NCBI RefSeq assembly: GCF_014207375.1
Contig: NZ_JACHEE010000001.1
Coordinates: 62,001-126,000, forward strand
DNA: 64,000 bases
Direction: 5' to 3'
Source of the DNA: Arthrobacter sp. AZCC_0090
GTDB lineage: Bacteria; Actinomycetota; Actinomycetes; Actinomycetales; Micrococcaceae
Shown: one piece after another, positions 53,623 through 62,859 of the stretch
Layout: each line of letters opens with the position of its first letter
How positions within the stretch are numbered: the first letter of the stretch is position 1
Translations under genes and position numbers: made by a program
The notes under the pieces: model-generated
What the model was told of the DNA's origin: nothing
The model's database searches: none
The model's input: the letters and a program-made list of their open reading frames with translations, nothing else

Positions 53623-55398
53623 ATGATGAGGGCCATCATCCTCATGTTCGACAGCCTGAACAGGCACATGCTTTCCCCGTATGCCGACACCATCGTCGAA
53701 GCGCCGAACTTCGTCCGTCTCGCCGCGAAGTCGGTCACCTTCGAGAATTTCTACGCCGGATCGATGCCGTGCATGCCCGCGCGCCGCGAGATGCACACTG
53801 GCCGCTACAACTTCCTGCACCGTAGCTGGGGCCCGTTGGAGCCGTTCGACGACTCCATGCCCGAGATGCTCGGCAAAGCCGGTGTGCACACACACCTAGC
53901 ATCCGATCACCCCCACTACTGGGAGGACGGCGGTGCCACGTACCACCCCCGTTACACGACGTGGGAGTTCTTCCGCGGCCAGGAGGGTGACCCCTGGAAG
54001 GGCGTTGTCGCCCAGTCAGCGGACGACGGCGGTGCCAGCGACTGGCGCTCGGGCATGAAGCGCCAGGACGTCATCAACCGCAGCTACATGCCCACCGAGG
54101 CGGAGCACTCCCAGACCCGCACGGTCGACGCCGGTCTGCACTTCATCGACACCAACCAGGCCGCCGACCAGTGGATGCTCCAGATCGAGCTCTTCGACCC
54201 GCACGAGCCCTTCTTCACCCACCCGGCGTTCAAAGCAATGTATCCGCACAACTACGACGGCCCAGGGTTCGACTGGCCCGGCTACCAGAAAGTCACCGAA
54301 CCTCAGTCCCAAGTGGACCACGCCCGCTACGAATACGCAGCCCTCGTCTCCATGTGCGACAAATCCCTGGGCAGGGTCCTGGATGCGATGGACCAGTACG
54401 ACATGTGGAAGGACACCCTGCTGCTGGTCAACACCGACCACGGCTTCCTGCTCGGTGAGCACGGATGGTGGGCGAAATCGGTCCAACCGTGGTTCAACGA
54501 GCTGGTTCACCTGCCGATGTTCCTGTGGGACCCGCGAACCGCTGGTCGCGACACCCGCCGCGGCGCCCTCGCCCAGACGATCGACATCGCCCCCACGATG
54601 CTCCGCTACTTCGGGCTCGAGCCGACGGCGGACATGCAGGGCCGGGATCTCGCCGTCGTCCTCGAAGACGACACCCAAGTGCGTGAAGCCGCGCTCTTCG
54701 GAATCCACGGCGGTCACGTCAATGCCACCGATGGCCGCTACGTCTACATGAGAGCGGCAGCTGACGCTTCGAACGCTCCGCTCGAGGACTACACCCTCAT
54801 GCCTACCCACATGCGCTCCCGGTTTGCTGTCCCGGATCTCTCCGATTGGCAGCCCGCGGACCCTTTCTCTTTCACGAAGGGCCTGCGCACCATGAAAATG
54901 CCGGCCACCTCGTTCATGAACTCTTGGGCGCACGGAACCTTGCTGTTCGATCTCAAGACCGATCCGGAACAGAACACCCCCCTCACCGACGACGACACCG
55001 AACTGCGAATGTTGCAGCTGCTCGCCGAACTCATGCACGCAAGCGACGCCCCCCGCAGCCAATTCGAACGGCTCGGCATTCCGTTCCACAGCGTCCCCGG
55101 GAAGGAACATCTTCAAGTCCGTCGGCAAGCGGCGCGTTCCACGGCCGCCCTGGAGCCCCTCCCGCCGCTAGGGGAGTTCCCCGACGACGGTGCAGCCTTG
55201 AATACCCCGATCCTTGAGCTCATGCAGGATCCGCGCTATCGAGACAGCCTTGAACGGCACCTCCCGCAGCTTGTTTCCACCGAACTGATCAACATCCCCG
55301 CTCAGCTCACGCTCCACCAACTGGCAAAGGTCAGCCCTATCCCGGTCACCCTGCTGGTCCAACTGGCCGAGGAACTCGCCACAGTCCCCACAGCATGA
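53623..55398 (+). CDS. Type I sulfatase
   Basis: A 591-residue formylglycine-dependent sulfatase. The CxPxR motif is Cys 50 in SMPCMPARREMHTG, so it needs the FGE encoded across the divergent promoter. The metal site uses Asp 10 (LMFDSLNRH), and the C-terminal NTDHGFLLGEHGWWAK supplies the second Asp/His pair. Only one Asp is at the N-terminal site (usually two), a trait of S1 subclasses such as phosphonate-monoester-hydrolase-like members; the substrate is unclear. No signal peptide, so cytoplasmic. Two adjacent ATGs (53623, 53626) are possible; AAAGGA suits the second. Followed by MFS and GH3 genes in the same direction. Confidence 0.93.
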   Translation: MMRAIILMFDSLNRHMLSPYADTIVEAPNFVRLAAKSVTFENFYAGSMPCMPARREMHTGRYNFLHRSWGPLEPFDDSMPEMLGKAGVHTHLASDHPHYWEDGGATYHPRYTTWEFFRGQEGDPWKGVVAQSADDGGASDWRSGMKRQDVINRSYMPTEAEHSQTRTVDAGLHFIDTNQAADQWMLQIELFDPHEPFFTHPAFKAMYPHNYDGPGFDWPGYQKVTEPQSQVDHARYEYAALVSMCDKSLGRVLDAMDQYDMWKDTLLLVNTDHGFLLGEHGWWAKSVQPWFNELVHLPMFLWDPRTAGRDTRRGALAQTIDIAPTMLRYFGLEPTADMQGRDLAVVLEDDTQVREAALFGIHGGHVNATDGRYVYMRAAADASNAPLEDYTLMPTHMRSRFAVPDLSDWQPADPFSFTKGLRTMKMPATSFMNSWAHGTLLFDLKTDPEQNTPLTDDDTELRMLQLLAELMHASDAPRSQFERLGIPFHSVPGKEHLQVRRQAARSTAALEPLPPLGEFPDDGAALNTPILELMQDPRYRDSLERHLPQLVSTELINIPAQLTLHQLAKVSPIPVTLLVQLAEELATVPTA

Positions 55399-55434
55399 CC
55401 CCCCTTCCGCCTGCCAATGTAGACAGGACACCTC

Positions 55435-56781
55435 ATGGCAACCCAAACCGCTAAATCAACTGCATCCGAAGGCTCGACTCAGGCCCATCACGTTCCGCAC
55501 CGCTGGCGGAACCTGGCCACCCTCACGGGCGTCACCGTCGTCGACAACACCGAAGCAGGACTCAGCGCCACCCTGTTCCCCACGATCGCCGCGGCAATGA
55601 AGCTGCAAAGCAGCCACCTCGGCCTTCTCGCTGCCCTTGGAAAGCTCATCGCCGTCCCGGCCGGGCCGGCCTGGGCATGGCTCGCTGGCCGGATCGGCCG
55701 TCGCAATGCGCTCATTGCGACAACCCTGACCGGGGGAGGGTTCGGCATCGCTGCCGGTTTCTCCCATGACTTCGCCCAGCTGCTGATCTTCAATACCCTG
55801 ATGTCGGCGTCCATTATCGGAGGCAGCCCCATCGCCAATGCCATCATCGCCGACTCATTCGACGACTCCCAACGGGGGAAAGCGGCCGGCTACTTCTACG
55901 GCTTCATGAGCCTGATCAGCTCTTTCATCGCCCCGGTTATCGCCCTGTTCACGGGCCTGTCGGACGGCTGGCGTTACGGCATGTGGACCATCGGCGGCAT
56001 CTGCGTTGTCGCTGGCCTCGCCGTCGCCGTACTGCTCCGCGACCCCGGTGTGGGAGCGTCCGAAAAGCAGCTAGCGGACCTCTCCAGCCGCGACCGCGTG
56101 ATTCCCAAGGTCACCGTGCGGTCAGTGATTTCACTCTTCAAGATCCCCTCTTTCTCCCTGATGATGCTCTCGCGGCTGTTGTCCGGGCACCTGCTGATCG
56201 CCATCTTCGGTATCCAATTCCTGGTTGCCGAACGCGGGTTCACGAATGCCGTCGCCGCAGTCGTCCTTGTCCCGTTCGGCATCGGGTACTTTGCCGGCAC
56301 CGCGGGCGGCGGCTGGTTCGTGGCACTCTTGGACCGTCTCCTGCCTGACAAAGGCCGGATCGCCTACCTCCAGGGCGCGCAGGTGCTCTTCGCTGTGGTT
56401 GCCTTCTTCGCTACCCAGTTCCACTATGAGGGCATCTTCATCTACGGCATCTTCTGGGCCATCCTGGGCTTCGCCCAAGGCGCGAACCCGCCCGCAAACC
56501 GGCCCATCGTCGCCGCCGTCATTTTGCCCGAACTACGTAACCAAGCCTTCGCGATCTTCCTCACCGTGTTCGAGACCATGGGCTGGGCCGTCTTCTCCCT
56601 CGGTGCCGGGGCCCTGGCCTCGACCCTCGGGATCCAGGCGGTGTTCCTCTGGACCCTGGTCATCCTCATGCTCGTCAACGCCGCTGTCCTGACCGGCCTT
56701 TACTTTTGCTATCCGCAGGATGTCGCCCGGGTCCGGGACACCCTCGAGAAACGGCGCCAGGAAGCCCTGCGCGAAGGCTGA
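55435..56781 (+). CDS. MFS transporter of the sulfatase locus
   Basis: A 448-residue major facilitator with 12 helices: NTEAGLSATLFPTIAAAMKL, then AGRIGRRNALIATTLTGGGFG (the MFS loop between helices 2 and 3) and ANAIIADSFDDSQRGKAAGYFYG. It resembles carbohydrate- or organic-anion-type importers rather than drug exporters. It starts 36 bases after the sulfatase gene, so it is the best candidate for uptake of the sulfated substrate. No other transporter is in the locus. Confidence 0.9.
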   Translation: MATQTAKSTASEGSTQAHHVPHRWRNLATLTGVTVVDNTEAGLSATLFPTIAAAMKLQSSHLGLLAALGKLIAVPAGPAWAWLAGRIGRRNALIATTLTGGGFGIAAGFSHDFAQLLIFNTLMSASIIGGSPIANAIIADSFDDSQRGKAAGYFYGFMSLISSFIAPVIALFTGLSDGWRYGMWTIGGICVVAGLAVAVLLRDPGVGASEKQLADLSSRDRVIPKVTVRSVISLFKIPSFSLMMLSRLLSGHLLIAIFGIQFLVAERGFTNAVAAVVLVPFGIGYFAGTAGGGWFVALLDRLLPDKGRIAYLQGAQVLFAVVAFFATQFHYEGIFIYGIFWAILGFAQGANPPANRPIVAAVILPELRNQAFAIFLTVFETMGWAVFSLGAGALASTLGIQAVFLWTLVILMLVNAAVLTGLYFCYPQDVARVRDTLEKRRQEALREG

Positions 56782-56825
56782 CGCGCCGCCGGCCAACAGC
56801 AAAATTACCTTCTAGATAGGAACCC

Positions 56826-59312
56826 ATGATGGAAATGCTCTCCCCGGAACGCCGTTCAGTAGATCAGATTGCCGACCAGCGCCTCGAATCACTCCTGGAC
56901 CAGTTGAGCCTTGAGGAGAAGGTCAGGTTGCTGACGGGCCGGGATTTTTGGACGACGTGGCCGGTAGAGAAGATCGGGCTGCGGCGGATGCTGTTCTCGG
57001 ACGGGCCGTCGGGGGTGCGTGGCGAGGTGTGGGATGAGCGGCGGCCCTCCATGAACTTCCCGTCAGCGACCGCCATCAGTTCGTCCTGGGATCCGGCGAT
57101 CGCGGACCGTCTGGGGGCGGCGTCGGCGGTGGAAGCGCGCCGCAAGGGCGTCGACGTCGTGCTCGGCCCGACCATCAACCTGCACCGTTCCCCGTTGGGC
57201 GGCCGGCATTTCGAGTCGTTCAGCGAGGATCCGGTCCTGACCGCGGAACTCGCGGCGGCGTATGTGGCCGGCGTGCAGCGCAACGGGGTGGGTGCCACCC
57301 CCAAGCATTATGTTGCCAATGATTCGGAGACGGACCGGTTCACCGTGGATGTCAGGGTGGGGGACCGCGCCCTGCGTGAGCTGTATTTGCTGGCGTTTGA
57401 GAAGGCCATTGTCGAATCGAAGGCGTGGCTGGTGATGAGCGCCTATAACTCGATCAACGGCGCCACGGCCACGGAGAACGAGTTGCTGGAGTCCCCGCTG
57501 AACAGCGAATGGGACTTCGACGGCGTGGTGATCAGCGACTGGACCGCCGTGCGCAGCGTGGAAAGCGCCAAGCACTCCCAAGATCTGGCCATGCCCGGCC
57601 CGGAGGGGCCGTGGGGTTCGGAGCTCGTGCTGGCGGTGAAATGCGGGACGGTTCCCGAGGCCGCGATCGACCGGAAGGTGCTGCGGATCCTGCAGCTCGC
57701 CGGACGGGTGGGTGCCTTGGAAGGTTTTGAGCCCGTGGCCGCTGAACCGGTGGACCAGGAGGACCCGGTCGTGTTCGCCCGGGAGGCGTCCGTGGCCGGG
57801 ACAGTGATGGTGAAGAACGACGGCGTGCTGCCGCTGGCTCCGGCGTCGGTTGCCAGGGTTGCGGTGATCGGACACAATGCCCGCCATGCCCGGACTCAGG
57901 GTGGCGGTTCCGCGACCGTGGTTCCGGAGAAGATCGTCACGCCGTTGAACGGGGTCCGTGCTGCGTTCGGCCCGGATAAGGTCAGCTACAGCGTGGGTGC
58001 GGTAGTCCAGGAAGGCATTGCCGAACTACCCCTGGAGCAATTGAGGAATCCGGTGACTGGCGGGCCGGGGCTGCGGGTGCGCTTCTTTGCATCCACCGGA
58101 ACCGAACTCCTCGCCGAGGACCGCCGCTCTACCGCGTTGGTCTGGTTCGGCGGGGACGCTCCGATCGCGGAGTCCTCCATGGTCCAGTTCCACACCCTGT
58201 ACACCCCCGAGGAGACCGGCATGATCCACCTGGGGTTCTCCACGGTGGGGCATGGCCGGATTTTCGTGGACGGGGTCCTGGCCCGCGAGGCAACCATCGA
58301 GGCCACGGGCACGGACCTGGGCGCGGCGTTCCTCGCCCCGCCCTCGGCCTCCGTCCCGATCCGTGCTTCTGCTGGTGTGCCTTTGGAAGTGACGGTGGAA
58401 CTGGACCTCGCCGGCCGCACCGGGTCCCTGTCCAACGCCCTGGCCGTGACCATCGGGCTCGAAGCGGACGATACAGACCCCGAGGCCCTGATCAAGGACG
58501 CCGTTGCGGCGGCCCGGGCGGCCGAGGTCGCCGTCGTCGTGGTCGGCACGAACTCGAGGGTGGAATCCGAAGGCTACGACCGAACCACCCTGGGGCTTCC
58601 GGGCCTCCAGGACCGGCTGGTCCGTGCCGTCGCCGCGGCCAACCCGCGCACCGTGGTGGTGGTGAACTCCGGGGCCCCGGTGCTGCTGCCTTGGCGGGAC
58701 GAAGTGGGCGCGATCCTCATCGGGTACTTCGGTGGCCAGGAATTCGGCACTGCCCTCGCCGACATCCTCACCGGCGCCGCCGAACCCGGCGGGCGGCTCC
58801 CCACCACCTGGCCCGCCACGCAGGAAGACGTGCCTGTCCTCAACACCACACCCGACGTCGAGGGAAAGTTGGTGTACGAGGAAGGTGTCCACATCGGCTA
58901 CCGGGCTTGGCTGAAGGCAGGAGTGAAGCCGGCCTACGAGTTCGGGCACGGACTCGGTTACACCAACTGGACCCTTGACTCCGTTGGCGCTCCCGTTACT
59001 GCGGCGCCCGGTGCCGTCGTAGCCCTCCACATGACCCTGTCCAACACCGGCACCCGGCCCGGCAAGCAAGTTGTCCAGGTCTACGCCGAACGGCCCGGCT
59101 CTGCTGTCGATCGTCCCGTTCGCTGGCTCGTCGCCTCCGCACCAGTGTGGGCCGAATCCGGCGAAACCGTCACCGCCACCCTGAACGTGCCCACCCGGAT
59201 GCTCGCCTACTGGGACAACGGCTGGCAATACGAACCCGGGGACTACCGCCTCCACATCGGCACCTCAGTCAGCGAGCTTCCGCTTGCCGTGGACTTGAGG
59301 CTCAACGCCTAG
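56826..59312 (+). CDS. Family 3 glycoside hydrolase with PA14 domain
   Basis: An 828-residue GH3 beta-glycosidase. The nucleophile Asp is residue 238 in DFDGVVISDWTAVRS; the KHYVAND substrate-binding block (160-166) and SDGPSGVRGE are intact. Between the two main GH3 domains is a PA14 insert (RFFASTGTELLAEDRR, YTPEETGMIHLGFSTVGHGRIFVDGV) that shapes substrate choice, and the C-terminal FnIII-like domain ends the chain. No signal peptide, so it works inside the cell. Last gene of the sulfatase operon; it probably cleaves the desulfated glycoside. Confidence 0.95.
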   Translation: MMEMLSPERRSVDQIADQRLESLLDQLSLEEKVRLLTGRDFWTTWPVEKIGLRRMLFSDGPSGVRGEVWDERRPSMNFPSATAISSSWDPAIADRLGAASAVEARRKGVDVVLGPTINLHRSPLGGRHFESFSEDPVLTAELAAAYVAGVQRNGVGATPKHYVANDSETDRFTVDVRVGDRALRELYLLAFEKAIVESKAWLVMSAYNSINGATATENELLESPLNSEWDFDGVVISDWTAVRSVESAKHSQDLAMPGPEGPWGSELVLAVKCGTVPEAAIDRKVLRILQLAGRVGALEGFEPVAAEPVDQEDPVVFAREASVAGTVMVKNDGVLPLAPASVARVAVIGHNARHARTQGGGSATVVPEKIVTPLNGVRAAFGPDKVSYSVGAVVQEGIAELPLEQLRNPVTGGPGLRVRFFASTGTELLAEDRRSTALVWFGGDAPIAESSMVQFHTLYTPEETGMIHLGFSTVGHGRIFVDGVLAREATIEATGTDLGAAFLAPPSASVPIRASAGVPLEVTVELDLAGRTGSLSNALAVTIGLEADDTDPEALIKDAVAAARAAEVAVVVVGTNSRVESEGYDRTTLGLPGLQDRLVRAVAAANPRTVVVVNSGAPVLLPWRDEVGAILIGYFGGQEFGTALADILTGAAEPGGRLPTTWPATQEDVPVLNTTPDVEGKLVYEEGVHIGYRAWLKAGVKPAYEFGHGLGYTNWTLDSVGAPVTAAPGAVVALHMTLSNTGTRPGKQVVQVYAERPGSAVDRPVRWLVASAPVWAESGETVTATLNVPTRMLAYWDNGWQYEPGDYRLHIGTSVSELPLAVDLRLNA

Positions 59313-59420
59313 CAACCGTTCTTGCCGCCCCACCCTGTCCGCCCTGTTCTGCCGCAAACGCCGTCGATAGACTTAAGAGGCGCCAAGGGACGCAAAGTTG
59401 GTTGCGGGAAAGGCAAGATC

Positions 59421-59834
59421 ATGACCGACAGCAGCGGCGTCGAAGACCCCACTGAAGACGAGGAACGCGGAGTTTCCGAGGAGTCGGAGCTCCGGGGCCG
59501 GTACGTCGAGGGCAACTACGGGAAGACGGGAACGCAGCCCGGGCGGCACTCGGAAGACGAAGAAGGCCAATATAGCGAAGGCGACTACGGCACCGCCGGA
59601 AGCCAAGGGGGTCTGCCCGAGCCTCTCGGTAGGAAAGCCAGAGAGTCTGGGCGCTATGCAAAGGCAGACCTTGGCGACGCGGGAACCGTTCCGGGGCGCA
59701 CTGCGGCGTCGGAAATCGGCCAGTACGCCGAGGGGGATTACGGCGCGGACGGAACGGTGGGTCCAGTACGCAAATCAGCCGATCGACCAGCGCCACCCGA
59801 TGAACCAGCGCCACCCGAAGAAGGCGACGCCTGA
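59421..59834 (+). CDS. Acidic protein with four GxYxExxYG-type repeats
   Basis: A 137-residue, low-complexity, acidic protein. Four repeats of about 23-30 residues are seen: GRYVEGNYGKTGTQPGRH, GQYSEGDYGTAGSQGG, GRYAKADLGDAGTVPGRT and GQYAEGDYGADGTVG, ending in a Pro-rich PAPPDEPAPPEE tail. No signal peptide or membrane helix. I do not recognise a family, but such repeat proteins occur in Micrococcaceae; it may be a stress or envelope-associated disordered protein. GGAAAGG lies upstream of the ATG at 59421. Confidence 0.75.
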   Translation: MTDSSGVEDPTEDEERGVSEESELRGRYVEGNYGKTGTQPGRHSEDEEGQYSEGDYGTAGSQGGLPEPLGRKARESGRYAKADLGDAGTVPGRTAASEIGQYAEGDYGADGTVGPVRKSADRPAPPDEPAPPEEGDA

Positions 59835-59842
59835 CGGGCGAG

Positions 59843-60070
59843 TTACGCAGGGCCGGCCGGGGCGACTTCAGCCTTGGCGCGGATGAAGCTGAGATCCTCG
59901 GAGGAGAGGCTGACCTGGCTGTGCTGGTCGGAGTCCGGAGTGATGCCGGTTTCCTGGTGGATTATTTCCGCAATGGTGCGCGGCAGGACCACGCATCCGG
60001 GGTTGTCGGTGAGCCACCGCTGCGTTTCGGGGGTGAGCCTGTCCCAGTGGTCCCTGATGTTCATCTCCAT
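59843..60070 (-). CDS. Hypothetical small protein, 75 residues
   Basis: A 75-residue, mostly helical acidic protein (NIRDHWDRLTPETQRWLTDNPG, then a QVSLSSEDLSFIRAKAEV helix). No known domain. It starts with ATG GAG ATG (60070 or 60064). The coding character (regular hydrophobic spacing, clean stop) supports a real gene, and it converges on the repeat protein with only 8 bases between. Confidence 0.6.
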   Translation of the reverse strand: MEMNIRDHWDRLTPETQRWLTDNPGCVVLPRTIAEIIHQETGITPDSDQHSQVSLSSEDLSFIRAKAEVAPAGPA

Positions 60071-60370
60071 GGATGACGCCTAACTGAGTGGGTACAGAGA
60101 AAGATGCCGGCCGAGGCCGGTGCCGGAAGCGTAATTAGGATACGCCGGGGTAGAGGGGAATGACAGGCCTTTCCGAAGCCGCGCATTTGTGCCCGTGAGG
60201 GCAAGTCCGCGGCGGCTTGCGGGTTATGGGCGAATCCGCAAGCCAGTAATTGCGTCCAACTGCGGATGCGCCTAGCGTGATCAGACAAGGAGAGTCGTGG
60301 ACGGTTAGCCCCGTGGCCTGAAGTGTTGAATTTCCAAGCAAAATAGTTAGCGCTCTAAACGGACGATGAG
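60071..60370. other. Promoter region without a gene
   Basis: 300 bases between divergent small gene and MFS gene. It holds a dyad TTAGCGCTCTAA (60347-60358), 13 bases before the MFS start, with the AGCGCT core known in LacI-type operators. I see no open reading frame that is convincing. Confidence 0.45.
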
Positions 60371-61855
60371 ATGACAACTCCAAGCGAAGGCGTCGGCTTC
60401 CGTTCCAAACGGGGCCCGGTACTCATAGCCCTGATGCTGTCGAGCGGCCTCGTCGCAATCGACGCCACCATCGTGGCGACCGCGGTGCCTTCGATTGTGC
60501 GCGAAATCGGCGGGTTCGCTTCGTTCCCTTGGCTCTTCTCGGCATACCTCCTTGCGCAGGCGGTGTCGGTTCCGGTTTACGCGAAACTCTCCGACATGGC
60601 AGGTCGGAAGCCGATCATTCTGACTGGCATTGGGCTCTTCCTGCTCGGCTCGATCCTCTGTGGTTTGGCGTGGAGCATGCCTACGCTCATCGCGTTCCGC
60701 GTCGTGCAGGGCTTGGGTGCCGGCGCGGTCCTGCCCGTTGCCATCACCATCGCCGGAGATATCTATTCGTTAGCAGAGCGCGCGAAGGTGCAAGGCTACC
60801 TCGCCAGCGTGTGGGCTGCCTCGTCTGTGGTGGGCCCGACCCTCGGCGGGGTGTTCTCTTCGCTTGGGCTTTGGCGTGGAATCTTCCTCGTCAACATCCC
60901 TCTGTGCCTCGTGGCTGCGTGGATGTTGGTTCAAAGGTTCCACGAGAACATCAACCGGATCAAGCACCGGGTCGACTATCTGGGGGCAGCTCTTCTCACG
61001 GTCAGTTTGACCCTCGTAATCCTCGGAGCTTTGGAGGGCGGCCAGGCGTGGGCGTGGGGCTCCCCGATCAGCATCGCAGTGTTCGCAGTTGGTTCAATTT
61101 TGTTCATTGCTTTCGTCCTGGTCGAAAGGCGAGCAGCCGAACCTGTCCTGCCGCGATGGGTCGTCTCGAGGCGCCTTCTCATCACCACGGCATTGATCTC
61201 TTTCGGCGCCGGAGCCATAGTGCTTGGCCTTACCTCGTACGTTCCCACTTTCCTCCAAGGAGCGCTTTCAGTCTCGCCGGTTCTTGCGGGCCTTTCCTTG
61301 GCGGCCCTGACAATCGGTTGGCCGATCAGCGCATCACAGTCGGGACGTTTCTACCTTCGAATCGGATTCAGGGCAACAGCCTTGATCGGTATCACGGTCA
61401 CGCTCATCGGCTCGTTGGTCCTCGCCGTCACGGCCTACACGCCGAACGTTGTGCTGGTTGCCGCCAGCTGTTTTGTCGCCGGGCTCGGACTTGGGCTCCT
61501 CGCGACTCCGAGCCTGATCGCTGCCCAGTCAAGTGTCGATTGGAACGAGCGCGGAGTGGTGACTGGCACCAATCTCTTCGCCAGGTCCATCGGCAGTTCT
61601 CTCGGTGTCGCCGTCTACGGGGCCGTGGCAAATGCAATCTACGCAGGCAGTCCCGGCGGCGGGAAGAATTCGCAGGCGATCGTATCGGCCTCTGCGGCAG
61701 TATTCCTCGCCGTGTTGGTAAGCGCCGCGCTCACCATCGTCGCTGTCCTCGCAATGCCCTCCACGGTCCTTGATGCTACAGCTCCTCAGGGCAAGGCCAC
61801 AGGGTCGCAGCTCCAAAAAGTGCGGCCACCAAACGTGCAAGAAGGCGGCCCTTAG
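60371..61855 (+). CDS. MFS transporter, DHA2/EmrB type
   Basis: A 494-residue transporter of the 14-helix drug/H+ antiporter class. Helix 1 carries LIALMLSSGLVAIDATIVATAVPSIV (the DHA2 motif D1 region), and the loop YAKLSDMAGRKPIILTGIG is the MFS A motif. ALITIAGDIYSL-like PVAITIAGDIYSLAERAKVQGYLASVWAASSVVGPTLGGVF gives motif C, the mark of antiport. It probably exports a drug or toxic compound. Monocistronic, no regulator gene next to it; a dyad with AGCGCT core lies in its promoter region. Confidence 0.93.
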   Translation: MTTPSEGVGFRSKRGPVLIALMLSSGLVAIDATIVATAVPSIVREIGGFASFPWLFSAYLLAQAVSVPVYAKLSDMAGRKPIILTGIGLFLLGSILCGLAWSMPTLIAFRVVQGLGAGAVLPVAITIAGDIYSLAERAKVQGYLASVWAASSVVGPTLGGVFSSLGLWRGIFLVNIPLCLVAAWMLVQRFHENINRIKHRVDYLGAALLTVSLTLVILGALEGGQAWAWGSPISIAVFAVGSILFIAFVLVERRAAEPVLPRWVVSRRLLITTALISFGAGAIVLGLTSYVPTFLQGALSVSPVLAGLSLAALTIGWPISASQSGRFYLRIGFRATALIGITVTLIGSLVLAVTAYTPNVVLVAASCFVAGLGLGLLATPSLIAAQSSVDWNERGVVTGTNLFARSIGSSLGVAVYGAVANAIYAGSPGGGKNSQAIVSASAAVFLAVLVSAALTIVAVLAMPSTVLDATAPQGKATGSQLQKVRPPNVQEGGP

Positions 61856-61865
61856 CTTTGCCTCC

Positions 61866-62342
61866 TCAGGTGACGTAGTTCTCCGGCTCCTCTGGAGACT
61901 GATTTTCTTCGTGGCCACCTGCTTCGTGGCCACCCGTACGGACCACACGGATTTTCGTGGTGCGGGACTCTGACTGTTCGGGGAGCTGAACGCGGATTTC
62001 GAGGACGCCGTCCTCATAAGTGGCAAGAATGCCGTCCCCGCTCACCCCACGGGGGAGAGTGATGCTACGGGAGCGTTCACCGTAGCGGAGCTCGCTGCGG
62101 TAACCCTTCTTGACTACATGTTCGGCGTTCTCCTCGCGCCGCGCCTGAATGTGCAGGGTGTCGTCGTCGACGCTGATGTCGACGTCCGTCTCGGGGTCGA
62201 TTCCCGGCAGATCGATTCTGACAACAAGTGTGTCCCCCTCTTGGTATTGCTCGATGCGAAGCGAAGGGTCAGCTTCGCCTTGGAGGAAGCGTCGGACGGG
62301 CTCCGGGACTTCGAGTCCGCTGCGTCGGAGAAAGTTGTCCAT
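61866..62342 (-). CDS. Hsp20/alpha-crystallin small heat-shock protein
   Basis: A 158-residue chaperone. The alpha-crystallin domain spans ~30-125: GDTLVVRIDLPGIDPETDVDISVDDDTLHIQA, YGERSRSITLPRGVSGDGILATYEDGVLEIRV (the conserved GVL motif). A His/Glu-rich tail follows (GGHEAGGHEENQSPEEPENY). The ATG at 62342 has AGGAGG six bases upstream. It would hold unfolding proteins in soluble complexes. Stop is 10 bases from the convergent MFS stop. Confidence 0.95.
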   Translation of the reverse strand: MDNFLRRSGLEVPEPVRRFLQGEADPSLRIEQYQEGDTLVVRIDLPGIDPETDVDISVDDDTLHIQARREENAEHVVKKGYRSELRYGERSRSITLPRGVSGDGILATYEDGVLEIRVQLPEQSESRTTKIRVVRTGGHEAGGHEENQSPEEPENYVT

Positions 62343-62523
62343 GATGACCTCCTGATAGGTGCCCATTGCCAGCCAATACGGGCTTGCTGGGATGAGAAAA
62401 AAGCTACGCCTAGCGTGCTCGCGTGGATAGCCCCGGGCTCTTTCGGAGTCGGCGCCCATGGATCAACTGCCCAATCTTGACGTCCGGTGTGCTCAGTCGG
62501 AAACTGAGCATAGGAGGCGCGCC

Positions 62524-62721
62524 GTGGGCAATTTACCGTGGATACTCGTGCTAATTATCCCATCACTAGGCTTCATCCTCTTCCTGATTTACGCAAATAT
62601 TCGGTTGGCGGCCAGGCGGAGAGCTCTTGGGTTGCCCCCACTAGGACTGACTCCAGTTCGTTCGAAGACTCGGCACAGGAAGCATCACAAGTACGTGATC
62701 ATTCATCGCGTCAAACACTGA
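62524..62721 (+). CDS. Small single-helix membrane protein
   Basis: A 65-residue protein with one membrane helix at residues 4-25 (LPWILVLIIPSLGFILFLIY) and a basic, cytoplasmic C-terminal tail (RSKTRHRKHHKYVIIHRVKH). The GTG at 62524 with AGGAGG (62512-62517) six bases upstream is the clear start; the frame is also open to an ATG at 62458. No family recognised. It diverges from the hsp20 gene. Confidence 0.65.
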   Translation: MGNLPWILVLIIPSLGFILFLIYANIRLAARRRALGLPPLGLTPVRSKTRHRKHHKYVIIHRVKH

Positions 62722-62859
62722 GAAGGGCTCCAAGGACCTTCTCAGCGCTTTGGTGCCGGAGGTCCGGCCTGTCTGATGGAACTCGAGATGCCTTGACCGG
62801 ATGGACCCAACGCGAGCATGCTGGTGCCTGTTCGCTTTGCTCTTTCAGGAAGGCCGACG

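Noticed and set aside
54016-55128. 370-codon open frame antisense to the sulfatase
   Set aside because: Same reason: Val/Glu/Arg-rich shadow of a well-supported gene.
58026-59255. 409-codon open frame antisense to the GH3 gene
   Set aside because: Gly/His-rich shadow with no domain; GH3 motifs occupy the other strand.
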